From: UBA11865 sp963749825
Lineage (GTDB): Bacteria > Chloroflexota > Anaerolineae > Promineifilales > Promineifilaceae
DNA length: 64,000 bases
NCBI GenBank assembly: GCA_963749825.1
Contig: CAVVOI010000012.1
Coordinates: 620,001 to 684,000 of the forward strand
Reading direction: 5' to 3'
In this document: piece by piece, positions 15,669-25,351 of the stretch
Position numbering within the stretch: the first letter of the stretch is position 1
How the letters are laid out: each line of letters opens with the position of its first letter
The notes under the pieces: generated by a model
The model's input: the letters and a program-made list of their open reading frames with translations, nothing else
Databases searched by the model: none
What the model was told of the DNA's origin: nothing
Made by a program: the position numbers and the translations under genes

Positions 15669-17282
15669 TCACCAACCGACGGCCGCGCCATCTTTTCTAG
15701 GATCGCTGCCTGCGATTAGCACTTCACTTTCCAGATCGCGAACGATGATTTGCCCACCCCCATAAAATACGGACGCCGCCTGCCCGGTTTCAACGATTTC
15801 GTGTCCCCGCTTGATTAATCCGACTCGAATATTTTCTGATACCGCCTTCTCCAAAGCTACTTTTTTACCACCCAGACAACGAAAACGAGGCGCATCTAAG
15901 GCTGCTTGGGGCGCCATTCCAAAGTCGACCAGATTCACCCCGACCTGCAAATGGCCTTGTGGTTGCATGAAACCGCCCATCACTCCAAAAACAGCCCACG
16001 GCCGCCCTTCCCGGCTAATGAAGCCAGGAATAATGGTGTGATAAGGTCGTTTTCCCGGCGCAATCTGGTTAGGATGGCCCGACTTTAATGTGAAATTGGC
16101 CCCGCGGTTGTGTAGCTGGATCCCTGTCCTCCCGGCCGTTAATCCACTGCCGAATTCACCGTACAAACTTTGAATCCAGCTGACCATATTTCCTTCCCTG
16201 TCGACCACCGCCAAATAGACCGTATCTCCTCTCGAAGGCGGCTGGCCTGGTCCGAACAACAACGCTTCCTGATCTAATATCAGCCGCCGCCGGTTAGCCA
16301 GGTAATCATCGCTCAATAAACCAGATACCGGCACTGATGCTTGCCTCGGGTCGGCGATATAGGTCTCAGCATCGGCAAAGGCCAGCTTCATCGATTCGAT
16401 TAATATATGCCAGATGGCGGCCGGATCGGGGGCCAGGGATGCCAGATCATATCCACCAACCAGTTCTAAAGCCATTAGCGCTGCCAACCCTTGCCCGTTT
16501 GGCGGCAACTCGTGGAAAGTAAAACCATGGCGATAGTCGGCGGATATTGGCTCTACCCATTCTGCCTGGTAAGCTGCCAGGTCTGACTCATCTAGTACGC
16601 CGCCGTCGTCCTGGACGCAGGCAACGATCTGCCGGCCGATCTCGCTCTCGTAAAAGGCATCGATCCCTTCTTCAACCAGGGCCTCCAAGGTGCTGGCGAA
16701 TTCCGGATTTCGGAAGATTTCGGCCGTTCGCGGCGCTCGTCCACCGGGCAACCATACCCGTCGACTGTCGGGATGGCCCGCCAGCAAATCGGTTGATGTT
16801 TGCCACTGTCCGGCGATCAACTCGCTAACCGGAAATCCCTCCTGGGCATATTGGACAGCAGGTTCCAACAATGCTCGCAGGCTCATCGAACCATAACGCT
16901 TAAGAGCCATTTGCCAGCCGCGCAGGCTACCAGGTACTGTCACTGCTAACGGTCCGCGCTCCGGCATCGTCGCATATCCGCGCCGGTCCAACAATTCTGG
17001 CGTGAGACGGGAGGGAGCAGGGCCACTGGCATTTAAACCCACCAGTTTTCCTTCGTTGGCGTTCCAAATCAAGGCGAATGCATCACCGCCAATACCGGTG
17101 GAACAGGGTTCCAAAACACAGAGAGCCGCGGCCGTGGCCACGGCCGCATCGATGGCGTTGCCTCCTGCTTTCAATATATCTATTCCAATATTGGCCGCCA
17201 GTGGCTGGCTCGTAGCCACCATGCCTTTGGCTGCGACGACGTTTGACCGGCGACTGTTGAACAGATCTTTCTGAAAATCCAT
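15669..17282 (-). CDS. ggt: Gamma-glutamyltransferase family protein
   Basis: The 537-residue protein begins with the conserved VVAAKGMVATSQPLAANIG and GGNAIDAAVA motifs and STGIGGDAF. The autocatalytic cleavage site is SRGDTVYLAVVD, whose Thr would be the N-terminal nucleophile of the small subunit. Later motifs include SLYGEFGSG and GKRPYHTIIP. The family cleaves gamma-glutamyl bonds of glutathione and related peptides or acts on cephalosporin-like amides. No signal peptide is visible, so a cytoplasmic Ggt-like amidohydrolase is more likely than the classical exported enzyme. It stands alone, convergent with nothing and divergent from the phosphatase gene. Confidence 0.9.
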   Translation of the reverse strand: MDFQKDLFNSRRSNVVAAKGMVATSQPLAANIGIDILKAGGNAIDAAVATAAALCVLEPCSTGIGGDAFALIWNANEGKLVGLNASGPAPSRLTPELLDRRGYATMPERGPLAVTVPGSLRGWQMALKRYGSMSLRALLEPAVQYAQEGFPVSELIAGQWQTSTDLLAGHPDSRRVWLPGGRAPRTAEIFRNPEFASTLEALVEEGIDAFYESEIGRQIVACVQDDGGVLDESDLAAYQAEWVEPISADYRHGFTFHELPPNGQGLAALMALELVGGYDLASLAPDPAAIWHILIESMKLAFADAETYIADPRQASVPVSGLLSDDYLANRRRLILDQEALLFGPGQPPSRGDTVYLAVVDREGNMVSWIQSLYGEFGSGLTAGRTGIQLHNRGANFTLKSGHPNQIAPGKRPYHTIIPGFISREGRPWAVFGVMGGFMQPQGHLQVGVNLVDFGMAPQAALDAPRFRCLGGKKVALEKAVSENIRVGLIKRGHEIVETGQAASVFYGGGQIIVRDLESEVLIAGSDPRKDGAAVGW

Positions 17283-17517
17283 AATCTTTTCCTGCTGCGA
17301 GTGTGATTCAAGATTGATAAAATAATTCCATCTGAGTCAATAACAAGTAACTTGAGTCAGGTAAACTTACCCTATCTTGGCCTATTTTTTGGCTGGCGCC
17401 AAGCAGCACCAGGCAGGACATAGCCTCTTGAAGTAGATCCAGTCGTAGAATGACATATCGCAGGTTATTTAACATCTCAGTTGCCTTTTGTTTCACTCCT
17501 GGCTATTCTAACCAGCT

Positions 17518-18069
17518 ATGAACCCAATACATTGGATCTTCGACAAGATGTATCCGGCCATTCGCTTCGTTTACGAGCGAGTACAAGGGCATGATTGGTT
17601 TGATCAAATGACGCCCCAAATATGGATGGGCGGTGCGCCAACTTATGACCGAGACTATGATTACTTAATTGAAACTGGCATTGGAGCCGTCGTTGATGTC
17701 CGCGAGGAACGAGAAGGCGACCGCAAAATATACAGCGAAAATAACATCGACTACTTGAAGTTAAAGGTGCTTGATGTCATGGTGCCCTCGGCCGACCAGC
17801 TGGAGCAGGGCACATCGTTCATTCACCAACACGTTGAAGCCGGCGACAAGGTCTTGATTCACTGCGCCAAGGGCCGCGGCCGTTCGGCGACCATGATGGC
17901 TGCCTACTTGATGCGCTACGAAAATATGAGTTTCGATGAAGCCCGCCAACTGATGGTCTCAAAACGTTCGCTGGTAAATATTCAAGGCCGGCACCAAAAG
18001 GTCTTGGAGGAGTGGATCAAACAATATCAACAACCGGTCGCGGTCACGGAAACGCTTATCGACAATTAA
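17518..18069 (+). CDS. Dual-specificity protein phosphatase family protein
   Basis: A 183-residue protein with the CX5R phosphatase loop HCAKGRGRS near residue 120 and the upstream general-acid region (VLDVMVPSADQ). The N-terminus contains IWMGGAPTYDRDYDYL, the usual entry strand of atypical DUSPs. It could dephosphorylate proteins, lipids or nucleotides; the N-terminal amphipathic segment might touch the membrane. It lies 24 nt before mutS and is probably cotranscribed with it, with no obvious functional link. Confidence 0.85.
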   Translation: MNPIHWIFDKMYPAIRFVYERVQGHDWFDQMTPQIWMGGAPTYDRDYDYLIETGIGAVVDVREEREGDRKIYSENNIDYLKLKVLDVMVPSADQLEQGTSFIHQHVEAGDKVLIHCAKGRGRSATMMAAYLMRYENMSFDEARQLMVSKRSLVNIQGRHQKVLEEWIKQYQQPVAVTETLIDN

Positions 18070-18093
18070 TTGTGACAGACTGCGCTAAACATT

Positions 18094-20706
18094 ATGGCAG
18101 AGAGCAAGACTACACCCATACGTAAACAATACCTGGAGATCAAGCGCCAGTATCCGGACGCCATCGTCTTCTTCAGGCTAGGTGACTTTTATGAAACCTT
18201 CGACGGTGATGCCGAGGTCGCTGCTCGCGAGCTTGACCTTGTCTTGACCGGCCGTAATGTTGGTAAAGATCAGCGGGTACCTATGGCTGGCGTACCTCAC
18301 CATGCGGCCGAAGGCTACATCGCCAAGTTAATCGAGAAGGGTTACAAAGTCGCTCTTTGTGAACAAATTGGTACTGAAACAGTTAACGGTCTCATGCCCC
18401 GCGATGTCACGCGTCTGTTCACAGCCGGTACGGTGATCGAACCGGGAATGCTCGATGCTAGCCGCAACAATTACCTGGCGGCCGTGGCCACCGATGGCGA
18501 GCGAGCCGGTTTGGCTTATGCCGATTTAACCACCGGTGAATTTGCCACGGTTCAACTTGCTTCCCGGCGTGCGCTAGCCGAGGAGTTGGCCCGCATCCGG
18601 CCGGCCGAACTTCTGCTGCCCGATGAGGAACTTACTCTGGGCGAAGCTGCGACCAATGCCCGGGCTGTCACTCACTGGCCGAGTTGGAGATTTGAGGAAG
18701 GCAATGCCCGCCAGACCTTATTGGGCCATTTCGGCGTCAGTACATTGGCCGGCTATGGCTGTGAAGGGAAACCATTAGCCGTACGCTCGGCCGGCGCCAT
18801 CATCTCCTACCTGCAGGAAACCCAGAAAGGAGCGGTTCGCCAGATCCAACGCCTGGCCACGTATAGCGCCGAGCGCTACATGGCGCTCGACAATGCTTCC
18901 CGGCGGAATCTCGAATTGACCGAGGCCTTGGATGGTGAAGACAAAAACACTCTCCTTGGTATCTTAGATGCTTCGGTTACCGCCATGGGCAAACGCCTGC
19001 TGCGAGACTGGATCTCCCGACCACTGCTAGATATGTCTGGAATAAACGGCCGCTTGGACCAAGTGGAGTTGTTCTTTGACGATGGCTTACAACGGGCCGA
19101 ATTACGTTCACTTTTGAAGGGCATACCCGATCTCGAGCGGTTGACCAACCGAGCAATCAGCGGCAAGGCATCGCCTAGAGAACTGCAAAATATCGGCTAT
19201 GCGTTGGCTCTCATTCCGCAGATCCAGAGCCTGATAACCATCAATGGACAGACACCTGCCAACGACAGAAACGAACCATCTCCCCACCCTCTAGCCACTT
19301 TAATCGAACAGCTTGATCCATGCCCGGAAACGGCCGCCTTAATAACTCAGGCTATCGTCGACGATGCCCCGTCAAACTTGAACAAGACCGGGGTAATCCG
19401 GCCCGGATTTTCGGCCGAATTGGATGGAGTGATGAACTCTTCTGCCCATGCCCGGGAATGGGTGGCCGAGCTAGAGCCGCGAGAACGCAAACGGACGGGT
19501 ATCTCTTCACTGAAAGTAGGTTTCAACAAAGTTTTTGGCTACTACATCGAGATAACGAAGGCCAATAGCCATCTGGCCCCAGGTGATTACATCCGTAAAC
19601 AGACTCTAACCAATGCCGAGCGCTACATCACCCCGGAACTCAAGGAATACGAGACCCTGATCTTGAATGCCGAAGATCGAATCCTAGATATCGAGCGCCG
19701 CTTGTTCGCCGAAGTGTGCCGGGAAGTTGGCTCAGCCTCCTCCCGGATGTTGCCGGCCGCTCAAGCAGTGGCTCGCCTGGACGTCGCCTCCGCACTAGCC
19801 CAGGTCGCAGCCAACAACGACTACGTCAGGCCTCAATTGAGCGAAGATGATGCCCTGGACATCCAGGATGGTCGCCATCCGGTAGTCGAAAGAGCCCAGA
19901 CTCTGACCCGCTTCGTGCCCAATGACTGCCATTTTGATAGTCGCGAACGGATCCAGATCATCACTGGTCCTAATATGTCCGGAAAGAGTACCTACTTACG
20001 CCAGATAGCCCTGATCACCTTAATGGCCCAAATCGGCAGCTTCGTCCCTGCCCGGCAAGCCCGAATCGGCCTTACGGACCGGATTTTTACGCGCATCGGC
20101 GCCCATGATGAGCTTCACGCCGGCCGGTCCACGTTCATGGTCGAAATGGTGGAGACGGCCGAGATCCTGAATCACGCCAGCGGTCGTTCCTTGTTGATCC
20201 TGGATGAAATCGGCCGGGGCACCAGCACCTATGATGGTCTGTCCATAGCCTGGGCAATCGTCGAATACTTGCACAACCATCCCCGTCTCAAGCCGCGTAC
20301 GTTATTCGCCACCCACTACCATGAACTAACCGGCTTGCCCGATTTCCTACCGCTGGTGGCAAATTATAATGTTGCCGTGGCCGAAGAAGGCGACCAGGTC
20401 GTCTTCCTGCATCAAATCGTGCCCGGTGGCGCCGATCGAAGCTATGGCATCCACGTCGCCCAGTTAGCCGGCTTGCCGCGCGACGTCATTAACCGGGCCA
20501 ACGAAGTCCTCAGAGATCTTGAGAAACACGCCCCCACAGCGGCCGTCGAACCCAGCTATCTCAAACCAGCCCAACAGATCGCCCTCTTCCCCGAAACCAG
20601 CCCCGTCATCGAAGAGCTCCAGGAGTTGGACATCACCGCCATGACCCCCCTGGAAGCCATAAACAAACTTTACGAATGGAAACGCCGCTACACCGATGAA
20701 CTATAG
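18094..20706 (+). CDS. mutS: DNA mismatch repair protein MutS
   Basis: The 870-residue protein matches full-length MutS. The mismatch-contact motif FFRLGDFYETF lies near residue 26, the connector and lever domains follow, and the ATPase has Walker A GPNMSGKST (about 625), Walker B SLLILDEIGRGTSTYDG and the FATHYHEL signature. The C-terminus holds the HTH dimerisation region (AGLPRDVINRANEVL) and an ITAMTPLEAINKLYEWK tail. It recognises mismatches as a dimer and recruits MutL, which is not in the window. Only 24 nt separate it from the phosphatase gene. Confidence 0.98.
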   Translation: MAESKTTPIRKQYLEIKRQYPDAIVFFRLGDFYETFDGDAEVAARELDLVLTGRNVGKDQRVPMAGVPHHAAEGYIAKLIEKGYKVALCEQIGTETVNGLMPRDVTRLFTAGTVIEPGMLDASRNNYLAAVATDGERAGLAYADLTTGEFATVQLASRRALAEELARIRPAELLLPDEELTLGEAATNARAVTHWPSWRFEEGNARQTLLGHFGVSTLAGYGCEGKPLAVRSAGAIISYLQETQKGAVRQIQRLATYSAERYMALDNASRRNLELTEALDGEDKNTLLGILDASVTAMGKRLLRDWISRPLLDMSGINGRLDQVELFFDDGLQRAELRSLLKGIPDLERLTNRAISGKASPRELQNIGYALALIPQIQSLITINGQTPANDRNEPSPHPLATLIEQLDPCPETAALITQAIVDDAPSNLNKTGVIRPGFSAELDGVMNSSAHAREWVAELEPRERKRTGISSLKVGFNKVFGYYIEITKANSHLAPGDYIRKQTLTNAERYITPELKEYETLILNAEDRILDIERRLFAEVCREVGSASSRMLPAAQAVARLDVASALAQVAANNDYVRPQLSEDDALDIQDGRHPVVERAQTLTRFVPNDCHFDSRERIQIITGPNMSGKSTYLRQIALITLMAQIGSFVPARQARIGLTDRIFTRIGAHDELHAGRSTFMVEMVETAEILNHASGRSLLILDEIGRGTSTYDGLSIAWAIVEYLHNHPRLKPRTLFATHYHELTGLPDFLPLVANYNVAVAEEGDQVVFLHQIVPGGADRSYGIHVAQLAGLPRDVINRANEVLRDLEKHAPTAAVEPSYLKPAQQIALFPETSPVIEELQELDITAMTPLEAINKLYEWKRRYTDEL

Positions 20707-20800
20707 ACCAAACTTTCGTTAGCGAACCAAATAGCCATTCAAACTTCAAACCTCGAGTCATCTGAATCGCAGCGAGAGATGGCTTTCAACTACCATCTGG

Positions 20801-20837
20801 TAATAAAAGACCCCGCAAGTCTCCAAGACTTACGGGG
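20801..20837 (-). terminator. Terminator of the M28 peptidase gene, convergent with mutS
   Basis: The stem CCCCGTAAGTC / GACTTGCGGGG has one mismatch and a 5-nt loop, followed on the minus strand by TCTTTTATTA. It may serve both convergent genes. Confidence 0.75.
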
Positions 20838-20881
20838 CCAAGTATTTATACTATTCTAACTACCAATGCCATTCCCTGATC

Positions 20882-22362
20882 TTACTGGATTGCGTCATCA
20901 CCCCAGTAATCCGGCATGAAGTTACCTTTGCCCTTCAGGCCATTGATATCCTGGGTGTTCATGGCATATTGCAACACGGCGTAAGCGACCGCATCTGAAT
21001 TGACGTCTAAGGCCTCGAGATTGATATTGTCGTAGGTATCACAGGCCAGGTGGTAACAAGGATCGTATTGATCACCGGCTGTGCCACCCCAAAGCGCAAC
21101 TTCCTCAGGAGTCTTGATCCCTTCAGCTCCAGTAAAGAGACCGCCGGACGGGATGCCAACGGCGATGAAGGGACCATAATCCGAGCGGCCGCTGAAGTCG
21201 GTGCCCTTAAACGGCTGGCCTACCTGTGTGTAGTATGACTCGAACAGCTTCTCTATCTGGGCTGAACCTGCAGGGCCAGGACCAGCGCCCACGCCGTCGG
21301 AGTCGTCACCATCGTAGATGAAGAAGACGTGGTTCGGCGAACCGATCATGTCGAAGTTTAGATAGAGCGTGATGTCGTCCTGCTCTTGCTGGCTGAGATT
21401 ATCGACGTAGTAGGTGGAACCGACCAGGCCGGATTCCTCAGCCCCCCACCAGGCAAAGCGCACCATGTTGCGCGGTTTGACCTTGGCCATCTGTTCGGCT
21501 ACCTCCAGGATGACAGCACTACCTGAACCATTGTCCTGGATACCGGGGCCCGCATTGACAGAATCCAGGTGAGCGCCGGCCATAACCACATTAGTGGGAT
21601 CGCCATCCTTGCTCTCAGCGAGCACGTTGTACGTCGTGGCGGTACCGCGGAAAGTGTCGGTCTTCAAGCGCATAACGAGACCTGAGGTGGCCGCCAATTG
21701 CTGGCCAACATCTAATGTTACCGACGTAACCGAGATGTCTAGAGTGAATGTACTGCTTAGCGTGCCGTTCAACGTACCGGGGATGTTATTGTAGATTACC
21801 ACGCCCGATGCTCCTGCATTGTAGGCATTTGTCGCCTTGAGAGCGAAGGTACAAGCGCCGCGGCTGATCAACGCAATGTGGCCAACTGGAAATCCTGCAA
21901 AGTCCGCGGCGTCACAGCCCGTTATAGCACTCACCGTACTAACGGGGGCGGTATTATCCCCACTCCCCGAATACGACATAATATTGTTCACGATCGCTCC
22001 TGGAACGCGGCGCCACCTGTTCAAGAATGGTCGGTGAAAGCGTAATGAAGGTTTGGTAGTCAAACGGCTGGACCGTTACATTGTAGCCGGCGGCTTCCAT
22101 TCGACCAGCAACATAGTCGACAGATAGCATCATATCCGGGCGTGCCCGATGTGCGGATGCCGTTGTTGGCATCGGCGATGGCCTGAAAAGCCGCTTGATG
22201 CTCGCGCACACCATCAAGCGTAACACATTCCAGCAGCTTCGCGTGGGTATTATTGACGCGGCTATCGCAGGACGCCTCTCCGGCGGAGGCTATTTGGACT
22301 ACAACCAACATGATGGTTACGGTCAACAAGGCCAACAAAATAGCAAACTTTTTTCGATTCAT
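20882..22362 (-). pseudogene. Secreted M28-family aminopeptidase with PA domain, two frameshifts
   Basis: Translation starts at ATG 22360-22362 with AGGAGA upstream and a signal peptide (MNRKKFAILLALLTVTIML). The frame shifts at about 22125 (extra base between GYDA and SVDYVAGRM) and at about 22007 (between LEQVAP and VPGAIVNN), then stays open to 20882. The last segment carries a protease-associated insert and the M28 zinc site: AGAHLDSV, DNGSGSA, WWGAEESG, LNFDMIG and YHLACDTYDN. The family removes N-terminal amino acids outside the cell. All active-site motifs survive, so the two indels may be sequence errors rather than true inactivation. Confidence 0.85.
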
Positions 22363-22860
22363 TGTAATAATTCTCCTGTTGTATTAGTTTGGCCCGGCCC
22401 AGCAATATCTTGCCTGCCCGGACCTATGTGGCTTGCCTACCCGCATGCCCGCGTGCAAAACGAGGATTGACGGCGTTTTGGCATTGCCATGATCTGCAAG
22501 GGAATATCAACAATTGTGCTAAATCATCGATTCATGAGCACCTCCATCACCCTGCTGGAGAGTTGGCTTAAGGCTATGAATCCGGCACGAAACAATGCCT
22601 TTCCAAGAGCCGCTTCAAAAGCTTGAAACGGCCAAGGAAACAGAACGTGCTTCGTTCCGAGATAAAGAGCCCTATTGCGCCAAACGAGATCAATTGCCGG
22701 GATCAATGACTGGTGCCGGGTCCAGGGTATCGGGTGAGGACAAAGGATGTACGAACCCTGACTTTTTCCGTTATTCTCCTGTCATGCAAGGTAATGAGAA
22801 TTATGACGAAATTGTTCGAAATGTCAATCGTTTCAGGAATATTCGGGAGCACACACAAGT

Positions 22861-22920
22861 TGTCATTACCGCGGATACGGGAATCCAAACACATAGATAC
22901 CCACCTTCGCGAGCATGACA
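22861..22920. repeat. 60-bp imperfect palindrome (REP/MITE-like)
   Basis: The element starts TGTCATTACCGCGG and ends CGCGAGCATGACA, with GGGAATCC and GATACCC inside, forming a long imperfect hairpin. It resembles the widespread GTCATTCCCGCG...CGCGGGAATGAC family of dispersed environmental repeats, somewhat decayed. The rest of 22363-23001 has no credible gene. Confidence 0.5.
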
Positions 22921-23001
22921 TTGACCGACAGGTTGTTCGTAGACCCAGGAATATCCAGCGACATTCCCCAATAGGATCTACTCCGGCCGTGACAAATTCC
23001 G

Positions 23002-23829
23002 CTAATTCGCCTGGAATAGATGCACGTCCCTTTGTGGGAATGGAATTGTGATACCCTCGGCGTCAAAGCGCAGCTTTACCTGTTCGTTGATCGCGAAATT
23101 TACGGCCGGCGCATCTTCCACAGGCACATAAGGCAAGGCAGTCAAGTTGACGCTATTGTCACCCAACTCCTTCACCGCGACGACTGCCGGGGGATCCATG
23201 GCGATACGTTCATCCCCTGCGATGATCTCCTCCAAGATGCGTTTTGCTTTGAGTAAGTCATCACCGTATCCGATCCCGTAAACCAGATCCAACCTAATGA
23301 ACGGCGTATCGGAATAGTTAGTGATATTCCCGCCAATGACATCCTTGTTGGGAAGTAAAACGAGTTTGTTATCCCTGGTAGTCAGGGTGGTATGGAATAG
23401 CCGGATATCGGTCACAAAGCCATGCTCGTCTGCTGTTTCCACATAATCGCCGACTTTGAACGGCCGTAAAGCCACGATGGTCACCCCAGATGCCAAGTTG
23501 GCAATAAAATCCTGCAAGGCAAAGCCGATGGCTAGAGTCCCCGCGCCTAAGATGGCCACGAGACTAGTGGTGGGAAAGCCCACTATACCCAGAGCCAACA
23601 CGACAATGATGACCAGTAGCGTGTAGTAGGTAACGTTTCCCAAGAACGTTACCAGCGTCTCGTCCATCTTGGCTTTGACCATGGTTCTATTGACGATTCT
23701 TACTGCCCACTTAGCAAGTAGCCGGCCGATGATGACCACAGCGAGAGCAAGGACGACTTTCAGCAATAGTTCAGTAATCGGTTGGTTGAATACCTGGCTA
23801 ATACTGTTGACAACCTCTCCAGATTCCAT
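23002..23829 (-). CDS. mscS: Small-conductance mechanosensitive channel, MscS family
   Basis: The 275-residue protein has three N-terminal hydrophobic helices; the third is the pore-lining GAGTLAIGFALQDFIANLASG. The MscS beta domain (FKVGDYVETADEHGFV, LPNKDVIGGNITNYS) and a C-terminal alpha/beta part follow. Length and order match minimal MscS. It opens under membrane tension to release solutes during osmotic downshock. It lies 18 nt downstream of the ICMT-like gene on the same strand. Confidence 0.93.
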   Translation of the reverse strand: MESGEVVNSISQVFNQPITELLLKVVLALAVVIIGRLLAKWAVRIVNRTMVKAKMDETLVTFLGNVTYYTLLVIIVVLALGIVGFPTTSLVAILGAGTLAIGFALQDFIANLASGVTIVALRPFKVGDYVETADEHGFVTDIRLFHTTLTTRDNKLVLLPNKDVIGGNITNYSDTPFIRLDLVYGIGYGDDLLKAKRILEEIIAGDERIAMDPPAVVAVKELGDNSVNLTALPYVPVEDAPAVNFAINEQVKLRFDAEGITIPFPQRDVHLFQAN

Positions 23830-23847
23830 TGTTTTCTCCTCCTAAAA

Positions 23848-24453
23848 CTAACTTGTTATTTTTATTGGTAGAAGGCGAGGAACGCGCTGCCGGTACTGGC
23901 TGTACGCTTCACCGTAAGTCGCGCTCAAACGTCGTTCTTCATAAACCGAGCCAATCCAGAAATACAGAGTTGCTAAAATATTGAAGAGCAAGGCACTTAA
24001 GGTCATGTTGGGCAGAAACCAGATGAGCAGCAGGCTGAAGAAGTACAATGGATGACGCACATAGGCGTAGGTTCCCTCGATCACCAGAGTTGGCGGAGGA
24101 TTGATAGGCTCAGTGCCTTGCAGGTAACGAAGAGCCTGGCCCAAACCGGCAAAACGAATCAGGTCCGTCTGCCAAAGGCTGATTCCCAAACCTATCATAC
24201 CCAGCAGTTGGATGAACAAAAATAGAAAGCTCCAAGGCCGTGGCATTTGCCACAAAACGCGATTCGGCAAGGCGGCTGCCAACAGCCACAAAACCGGCAC
24301 AAATGTGATCACGGCGACGGCATTATAGACCAGGCGATAGAAGCCATCATACAACCGGTAACCGATCCAGCCGCGAAACATCTCTTTGAAAGCGGTTGAG
24401 GCAGTCAGGCTGTGCAAAACTGCCCAGGTGATAAAGGCCAAGATGAAAACCAT
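23848..24453 (-). CDS. Integral-membrane methyltransferase of the ICMT/PEMT type
   Basis: A 201-residue protein with about five or six hydrophobic segments. The C-terminal half has GTYAYVRHPLYFF and EERRLSATYGEAYSQYRQRVPRLLP, the cofactor-binding signature of isoprenylcysteine carboxyl methyltransferases and phospholipid methyltransferases. Bacterial members are usually described only as methyltransferase family proteins and their substrates are unknown. AGGAAAGG precedes the start. It is divergent from the thioredoxin-fold gene at 24524 and precedes mscS. Confidence 0.8.
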   Translation of the reverse strand: MVFILAFITWAVLHSLTASTAFKEMFRGWIGYRLYDGFYRLVYNAVAVITFVPVLWLLAAALPNRVLWQMPRPWSFLFLFIQLLGMIGLGISLWQTDLIRFAGLGQALRYLQGTEPINPPPTLVIEGTYAYVRHPLYFFSLLLIWFLPNMTLSALLFNILATLYFWIGSVYEERRLSATYGEAYSQYRQRVPRLLPIKITS

Positions 24454-24523
24454 TACCTTTCCTTTTTTACTTTTTGCGATATCCGGCCGGCTGCATTATA
24501 AATCAGGCCAAAGGTGTTGCCGA

Positions 24524-25168
24524 ATGGATAAAAAACCATGGCAGTTTGACGACGAAAGCTGGGCACTATTGCCCGATTTACTAGGCCGTTTGCCGGAGCC
24601 GGTTCGCTTGCATGTGTGGGGCGACAAAAACAGCAGCAACTCAGAAAGGGAGGCAGCTGAATTGGCTCAAATCCTCAGCCATCATTTTGAACAAATTGAT
24701 TGCCGGATGCTACCGCGCCGGGTGAATTATCCTTATTACCCGGTGATCGGCATTTTGCGCCGTGAAGGAGATGAAGCCCTGGACCTCGGACTGCGCTTCA
24801 TTGGTCTGCCTTCCGGAACCCAAATGACATCCTTCATCGCGGCTATACAATCCGTATCTTTTCGGGGGATGACATCCGGTGCCAAAACCAGGATACGCCT
24901 GCAGCAACTACGGCAAGATGTCATCTTGGAATTGGTGACTTCGGCCGACGACGAAGCCGGCACGGTGATGGCGCATCGAGTCAGCAATTTAGCAGTCGTA
25001 AGCCCTTATATCAAAAGCTTCATCATCATGGCTCAAGATTTTCCCCAGGCGCTGATCCGCTATTCCATCAGCCATTTGCCCCACCTGGTCATCAACGAGC
25101 ACATTCACTATCAAGGGATGCTTGAGGAAGAGGCCATTCTGGAACAAATCTCCCGAGCCCTCAAGTAG
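24524..25168 (+). CDS. PDO/AhpF-N-like double thioredoxin-fold protein lacking the CxxC
   Basis: The 214-residue protein follows the layout of protein disulfide oxidoreductases and the AhpF N-terminal domain: an inactive first thioredoxin fold ending LGLRFIGLPSGTQMTSFIAAI, then a second fold beginning VILELVTSADDEAGTVM and ending LPHLVINEH. In active relatives the second fold reads T-P-x-CPYC at that point; here the Cys pair is replaced by SADDEAG, so no disulfide chemistry is expected. Only one Cys (DCRML) remains. It may have become a binding or regulatory protein. Start ATG 24524 has AAAGG upstream. Confidence 0.65.
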   Translation: MDKKPWQFDDESWALLPDLLGRLPEPVRLHVWGDKNSSNSEREAAELAQILSHHFEQIDCRMLPRRVNYPYYPVIGILRREGDEALDLGLRFIGLPSGTQMTSFIAAIQSVSFRGMTSGAKTRIRLQQLRQDVILELVTSADDEAGTVMAHRVSNLAVVSPYIKSFIIMAQDFPQALIRYSISHLPHLVINEHIHYQGMLEEEAILEQISRALK

Positions 25169-25351
25169 TCGGGAAGAAGCTGGTACAGACAACTCATTTG
25201 GGAGCCGGCCCTATGCTTGTCCTACCTGACAATAGAAATCCAACAACTTTATGCAGAAGCGACCTCTGTACTCGTCTACAGCAAGTTAAATAGTACTTAC
25301 TACTGGCTCTTCACCTGCATCAAGTCGGCTTAATGATTCTCTGTATTGGTG

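Noticed and set aside
17308..17496. 62-residue minus-strand frame between ggt and the phosphatase gene
   Set aside because: It lacks a ribosome site, a recognisable domain and any sensible composition.
22595..23051. Plus-strand frames near the palindromic repeat
   Set aside because: They run into the 3' end of mscS on the other strand and cross the repeat; no domain or ribosome site.
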